A program made the position numbers and the translations under genes. This document shows, piece by piece, positions 60,026 to 64,000 of a stretch of 64,000 bases of DNA (positions are counted from its first letter, which is position 1; every line of letters begins with the position of its first letter). Below the pieces are notes generated by a model. It saw only the letters and a program-made list of their open reading frames with translations, was not told the origin of the DNA and ran no database searches. Source of the stretch: an uncultured Carboxylicivirga sp. (GTDB lineage Bacteria; Bacteroidota; Bacteroidia; Bacteroidales; Marinilabiliaceae); NCBI GenBank assembly GCA_947491945.1, contig CANLLN010000015.1:52375-116374 (forward strand), read 5' to 3'.

Positions 60026-62575
60026 ATGATTCAAAAGTTTTTTTTACGTACTTGCTATGCCCTTTGCCTAAGTCTATTCTTGGTGGGCAGTGTTAAGGCA
60101 AGTGAGCATCAGGCTGTTTATCCTACGCCCCAAAAAGTAAAGGGGCAGGGCGATGAATTTGTTGTTGCTAAAGGAGCTGCCAAGTGGAAAATTGGAAAAG
60201 GTGTTGACGCCAATACCGTAACATTATTAAAGTCTCTGCTCGATGGACTCCAAGTAAATGTGGTGGCCGGTACTGCCGACGATAAAAAGATGGGCGGCTA
60301 TGATATACCCGAGGCCGCCGAGGGTTATTACCTGAAGGTATCACCAAAGAAAATTGTTTTGGCCGGACGCGACGCTCGAGGTGTGTTCTACGCAGGGCAA
60401 ACACTTCGTCAGCTGATGAATCAAGGCGGCGATGAAGTGCGTATGCCAAGCCTTGAAGTGCAGGATTGGCCCGATGTGGTTTATCGTGGTACGGTGGAAG
60501 GTTTTTACGGTAAGCCATGGAGTCATACCAACCGGCTCAGTCAGTTGCGTTTTTATGGTGAGTATAAATTAAACACCTATATCTACGGTCCCAAAGATGA
60601 TCCCTATCATGGATTTTCTGACCAATGGCGCGAGCCTTACCCTTCTGAAAAAGCGCTTGAGATTAAGGAGCTGGTGGATGTGGCACGTGCTAACCATGTT
60701 AATTATGTGTGGGCTGTTCACCCTGGACGTGACATTCATTGGAACGATAGCGATGGCGACGGTATCATCGACGACTTTGTGGCCTGTAAGAACAAGTTTG
60801 AGTTGATGTATGATTTGGGTGTGCGTTCTTTCGCCGTATTCTTCGATGATATTTCCGGTGAAGGTACCGATGCCCGTCGTCAGGCCGAGATGTTGAATTA
60901 CCTGAATGCCAATTTTATTCGTCAGAAACCTGATGTTACCTCGCTGATAATGTGTCCCACGCAGTATAATCGTGCCTGGTCGGGAGGCGATTACCTGGAT
61001 ATATTGGGTAACGAGCTGGATAAGGATATTGACATTATGTGGACTGGTAATTCGGTGTGTGCCGATATTACCCGCGAAAGCATGGACTGGATTAATGCCC
61101 GTATTAAACGCAAGGCTTTTATCTGGTGGAACTGGCCGGTGAGTGACTATGTGCGCACGCGCCTTTTGCTGGGACGCACCTACGGACTCGATGTAGATAA
61201 TAAGGGTACCCTATCGGGTTTTGCCTCCAATCCTATGGACAAGCCGGAAGCTTCTAAGATTGGCCTGTTTGGTGTGGCTGACTATACCTGGAATATGAAA
61301 GGTTTTGAGTCAGAAGCATCATGGAAAGCCGGTATTCAGCGACTTTTCCCAACACTGGCTGAGCCCATGCTATGCTTTGCCTCACATAACAGTGACCAGG
61401 GACTTAATACGCACGGTTACCGCCGCGAGGAATCAGTAGCCATACGTCCTGCCATGGAAGCTTTTCAAAAGGCTTATTTGGAAGACGGTAATATCGACCC
61501 AAAGGCTTATATGGCCATAGTTAAAGCTTTTGATGAAATGGCTCAGGCCGGTAAAACACTGCGCGAAGAGTTGCCTACTGTTAACCCCGCCTTTTATGAA
61601 GAGACACGTTTTTGGATTGCCTCCTTCGAGGCCTTGGGACAGGCGGGACAAAAACTGATGGCTGCTCTCATCGACCAGGATTTAACACCTAAAGCACGTT
61701 TGGAAGCCATTAATCATACCTTGTCGCAGCTTTATCAAATGGACGACTTTAGCCGCCAGCAGAAGAAGTCAGGTGAGCCCGATCCATGGGCTAAAGGTTG
61801 CGAGACGGCAGCCACCGTGGTTACGCCTTTTGTAAAAACCCTTCTGAACCATGAAGCGGCCGCTTTCTATACTGCGGTTTCGGGTAAGGAGCGTTCGGCC
61901 AATGATGCTGCCGCAGACTATTACCGTGTGTTCACTAATGTGGATGCTTTGCAGGCAGCGCAGGTAACACGCGAAGGTAAGTATGTGCGCATCAATCCGA
62001 TGCTTGAGGTGATTGGTCTTCAGCCCGGAAAGTATGTGGGAATTACTTTGCCCGAGGGAATCTTTGCCAATTATGTGCATCTGCGCCTGGGTAACGATCA
62101 GGTTGCTGCACAGGGTGTTGTAGAGGTGTCAGGCGACGGCCAAAGCTGGAAAGCTATCAAAACCACTAACAAGGAAGATAATATGCAGGCGCGTTTGTCG
62201 GTTAAAGATCAAGTGCGTTATGCCCGTTTGAGAAACACATCTGACAGCAAGCTGGAAATCAAAATTGATCTGTTTAAGCTGGATGTGCCGGGTGAGGCCC
62301 GTGTGAATGCGCCCGCCATGATGTACGACGGTGATATGGATACTTACTTTGCTTACCAGGAAGATGAGCCTTTGGTAATTACCTGTCCTGAGCAGTCATC
62401 CGCTCATTTTGTCTATATAATGGGTGACTTTGAGGGTGCCACGGTTCATTTTACCGATGGCAGCAAAGTGGCCTACTCTAAGCTAAGCAATACAAACGAC
62501 AAAACGATTGCTAAAATCAGCTTTGAAAGTGTTGGCTCAACAATGTATATACATGAAGTGATTTGGGGGAAGTAA
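60026..62575 (+). CDS. Beta-N-acetylglucosaminidase (GH84)
   Basis: 849 residues from the ATG at 60026; a TTG frame reaches 59990. Signal peptide MIQKFFLRTCYALCLSLFLVGSVKA. Order: GH20b-like N-terminal domain (about 30-150), the catalytic TIM barrel of GH84 with GFYGKPW, AVHPGRDI and the catalytic Asp pair Asp274-Asp275 in FFDDISGEG, MCPTQYN, MWTGNSV, and WWNWPVSDYVR, followed by helical and C-terminal beta domains. It closely follows the Bacteroides thetaiotaomicron GH84 enzyme in sequence memory, which removes beta-linked GlcNAc from glycans by substrate-assisted catalysis. A 7-residue longer loop with DSDGDG precedes the catalytic strand. No other glycan genes are adjacent. Confidence 0.93.
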   Translation: MIQKFFLRTCYALCLSLFLVGSVKASEHQAVYPTPQKVKGQGDEFVVAKGAAKWKIGKGVDANTVTLLKSLLDGLQVNVVAGTADDKKMGGYDIPEAAEGYYLKVSPKKIVLAGRDARGVFYAGQTLRQLMNQGGDEVRMPSLEVQDWPDVVYRGTVEGFYGKPWSHTNRLSQLRFYGEYKLNTYIYGPKDDPYHGFSDQWREPYPSEKALEIKELVDVARANHVNYVWAVHPGRDIHWNDSDGDGIIDDFVACKNKFELMYDLGVRSFAVFFDDISGEGTDARRQAEMLNYLNANFIRQKPDVTSLIMCPTQYNRAWSGGDYLDILGNELDKDIDIMWTGNSVCADITRESMDWINARIKRKAFIWWNWPVSDYVRTRLLLGRTYGLDVDNKGTLSGFASNPMDKPEASKIGLFGVADYTWNMKGFESEASWKAGIQRLFPTLAEPMLCFASHNSDQGLNTHGYRREESVAIRPAMEAFQKAYLEDGNIDPKAYMAIVKAFDEMAQAGKTLREELPTVNPAFYEETRFWIASFEALGQAGQKLMAALIDQDLTPKARLEAINHTLSQLYQMDDFSRQQKKSGEPDPWAKGCETAATVVTPFVKTLLNHEAAAFYTAVSGKERSANDAAADYYRVFTNVDALQAAQVTREGKYVRINPMLEVIGLQPGKYVGITLPEGIFANYVHLRLGNDQVAAQGVVEVSGDGQSWKAIKTTNKEDNMQARLSVKDQVRYARLRNTSDSKLEIKIDLFKLDVPGEARVNAPAMMYDGDMDTYFAYQEDEPLVITCPEQSSAHFVYIMGDFEGATVHFTDGSKVAYSKLSNTNDKTIAKISFESVGSTMYIHEVIWGK

Positions 62576-63295
62576 TTTTTTTGTAAGCGAATTTTTAAAT
62601 GGGGGAATATCCATAATTTGAGTTACTAACTTATGTTTTTGGGTGGTATTCATATCTTTGGATATTCCTCTTTATTAGCCCTAGTATATTGTTGGAGCAC
62701 ATGCTGCTACTAAGCTCAGCAGTTTTGTTAATACGCTTTATCAATTTTCTTTTCATATTTAACCCAAGGCAAATTGTCATGTGGGAGTGCTTCCCACCCT
62801 GACCAGCTATCGCGCGTTGTCGCAGATTCTCGGATGTAATTCATTTCTTTTTTACTGCCGTTTAGTAGACTTCTCTCATTTCTAAATATTGGCCGGAAAG
62901 TAAGTCGGATGCTTCTCTTTAGAAAATATCTAGCCGTTTTTCTCTGTTTATGTAACCGGCGTAACAAAAATTGTTGATAGCCTAGCCCAAGCTGTCCCTT
63001 TCTTCAGGTATCTGCGTATTGTACTCAGCCGCTTGTGATTGGTCATTGAATATTTCTAAATGGCTTTATTTTTCAGTTATAGAAAAACTCGCCAATGTCC
63101 ACCTTCAGAGTTTGTATTACAATTAAAATTTGAAGGAATTATACCGGAATATTATGCTGCATAAGCATGTATTGTTCGTTTTGTTTCGCTGGCAAGTAAC
63201 ACTTATTGGCGAAAAAGTAAAAAAATGTTAATATTGCAAACCCAAAATCAGGGAGGTGCGCCTAGTTCTTACGGAGTATGCAAAAAGGGTAGGTT
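62576..63295. other. 720-bp region with decayed coding scraps
   Basis: No intact gene. A TATCTTTG at 62653-62660 flanked by GGAATATCC repeats (62602-62611 and 62659-62668) lies early. On the minus strand about 62730-63045 there is a basic reading frame interrupted by a frameshift (see pseudogene entry). On the plus strand 63060-63164 is a 34-codon frame. AT-rich sequence precedes the sigma factor gene. Confidence 0.4.
62728..63047 (-). pseudogene. Possible frameshifted remnant of unknown gene
   Basis: Minus strand: a frame opening at an ATG near 63047 with MTNHKRLSTIRRYLKKG would continue, after one frameshift near 62995, into LGYQQFLLRRLHKQRKTARYFLKRSIRL... ending in ...LPWVKYEKKIDKAY at 62728. 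The joined product is strongly basic and helical, which looks more protein-like than either frame alone, but I recognise no family. It may be a broken gene or chance. Confidence 0.25.
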
Positions 63296-63868
63296 ATGGA
63301 AGATGTTAAATTGTGTGAGGGATTACTAAATGGCGAGCGAAAGTCATTGGAGGAGGTGTATTCCTTATACCATCAAAAAATTTTTAGTTTCGCCTTTTCG
63401 TATCTGAAGAATGAAGATGATGCCTACGATTTGGTGCAAGAGGTATTTATTAAGCTGTGGACCAGTCGTGCTACGCTGGATCCGGCTACTAACCTTGATG
63501 CTTTAGTTTTTACTGTAACCAAAAATGCCGTACTGTCCTTGTTTAGGAAACGTGCTTCTGAAAAAAAATACCTCGATTATTTGGCCGTCGCCAGTCTATC
63601 CAATAATGCCGGTACCCAGGAAATAAGTGATTATAATTTTCTTGAAGCGCAGTATGAAGCCTTAATTGAGGCTTTACCCCAACGCCGGCGTGAAATATTT
63701 ATTTTAAGTAGAAAAAAGGGTTTAAGCAATGCGCTTATTGCCCAACAGCTTGGTGTTTCCGAAAAAACGGTAGAGAATCAAATGACAAAGGCATTATCTT
63801 TTTTAAAGGAACACCTGGTGAAAAACGGTATGGTGGGTAGCCTGTTTTGTGCCTTATTTCTTTCCTGA
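63296..63868 (+). CDS. ECF RNA polymerase sigma factor
   Basis: 190 residues, ECF sigma-70 of the Bacteroidota expansion type. Region 2 is visible as YHQKIFSFAFSYLKNEDDAYDLVQEVFIKLW (about 24-54) and region 4 as LPQRRREIFILSRKKGLSNALIAQQLGVSEKTVENQMTKALSFLK (about 127-172). Such factors are usually paired with a downstream FecR-like anti-sigma factor and a SusC/TonB receptor system; a -7 element follows at 63946, so the partner probably begins just after the window. Confidence 0.94.
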   Translation: MEDVKLCEGLLNGERKSLEEVYSLYHQKIFSFAFSYLKNEDDAYDLVQEVFIKLWTSRATLDPATNLDALVFTVTKNAVLSLFRKRASEKKYLDYLAVASLSNNAGTQEISDYNFLEAQYEALIEALPQRRREIFILSRKKGLSNALIAQQLGVSEKTVENQMTKALSFLKEHLVKNGMVGSLFCALFLS

Positions 63869-63945
63869 TGGCATGTGTTTTCCTTTGGTATAATCTGCCA
63901 GCTATTCGTCTTTCCTTTATTTAGGGATATTCATAAGTTGACTTA

Positions 63946-63953
63946 TATCTTTG
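63946..63953 (+). promoter_or_regulatory. -7 promoter element at the window end
   Basis: TATCTTTG, exact TAnnTTTG, 78 bp after the sigma factor stop. It would drive a gene beyond the window; its -33 region is not clear. Confidence 0.4.
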
Positions 63954-64000
63954 ATATCTAGATAATTATTACTATCTTAAAAGTATAACAAAACCCCGAA

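Noticed and set aside
1..64000. CRISPR array, prophage, complete insertion sequence, rRNA operon or toxin-antitoxin pair
   Set aside because: No regularly spaced short repeats, no transposase, integrase or phage structural gene, no rRNA sequence and no recognisable toxin or antitoxin was seen on either strand.

Overview
The window reads as a chromosomal segment of a Bacteroidota bacterium, most likely a marine or anaerobic member of the Bacteroidales/Marinilabiliales type. The evidence is a secreted protein with a type IX secretion sorting domain, a TonB-dependent receptor, an ECF sigma factor of the Bacteroidota type, a GH84 N-acetylglucosaminidase, family-typical small proteins (DUF4834, DUF4252, YfhO-like), and repeated promoter elements of the Bacteroidota form TTG-N19-21-TAnnTTTG instead of the -35/-10 consensus. 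Gene density is high, the strand switches often, and many genes end in clear hairpin terminators. I saw no phage, complete insertion sequence, CRISPR array or rRNA operon.

Layout. 1-6.8 kb: the C-terminal half of an SbcC-like nuclease subunit, a YfiR-family periplasmic protein paired with a TonB-dependent receptor, and glycyl-tRNA synthetase. 7-12.2 kb: a run of YfhO-like membrane protein, dCMP deaminase and S41 protease, then DUF4834. 12.3-18.5 kb: a secreted hypothetical protein, then leftward genes for a DEAD-box helicase, a membrane hybrid histidine kinase, and an overlapping OmpA lipoprotein/radical SAM pair. 18.8-28.5 kb: dxs, a decayed tRNA-Pro 3' end, a small lipoprotein, divergent alaS and M23 peptidase, a secreted papain-like peptidase and an Xaa-Pro aminopeptidase. 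28.6-29.4 kb is a non-coding 339-bp tandem repeat. 29.6-37.6 kb: urocanate hydratase, a T9SS cargo protein, a secreted helical-repeat protein, and a merR-nif3-zinc ribbon operon. 38-45 kb: CapA-like protein, sodium/solute symporter, an arsenic resistance operon (arsR-arsC-acr3) with two identical palindromic operators, trpS, and a YqaA-like membrane protein. 45.1-48.7 kb: padR with two tandem PspC-domain proteins, then a DUF4252 protein. 48.8-59.9 kb: fabH, the DUF177-rpmF pair, rsgA followed by two histidine kinases, a 1001-residue soluble hybrid kinase and cvpA. 60-64 kb: GH84 enzyme, a 720-bp region with decayed coding scraps, and an ECF sigma factor whose partner genes lie beyond the window.

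Working together: most genes are housekeeping (translation, isoprenoid, fatty acid, nucleotide metabolism). The accessory or regulatory interest lies in the arsenic operon and its duplicated operator, the PadR/dual PspC envelope module whose promoter is covered by a palindrome, the YfiR/TonB receptor pair, three hybrid kinases plus one simple kinase with no separate response regulator, and several repeat or scar sequences. I found no single locus that is convincingly a new defence or mobile system; the best candidates for something undescribed are the PadR-PspC-PspC module, the 339-bp tandem repeat and the small CCGAHEVCE-motif membrane protein.
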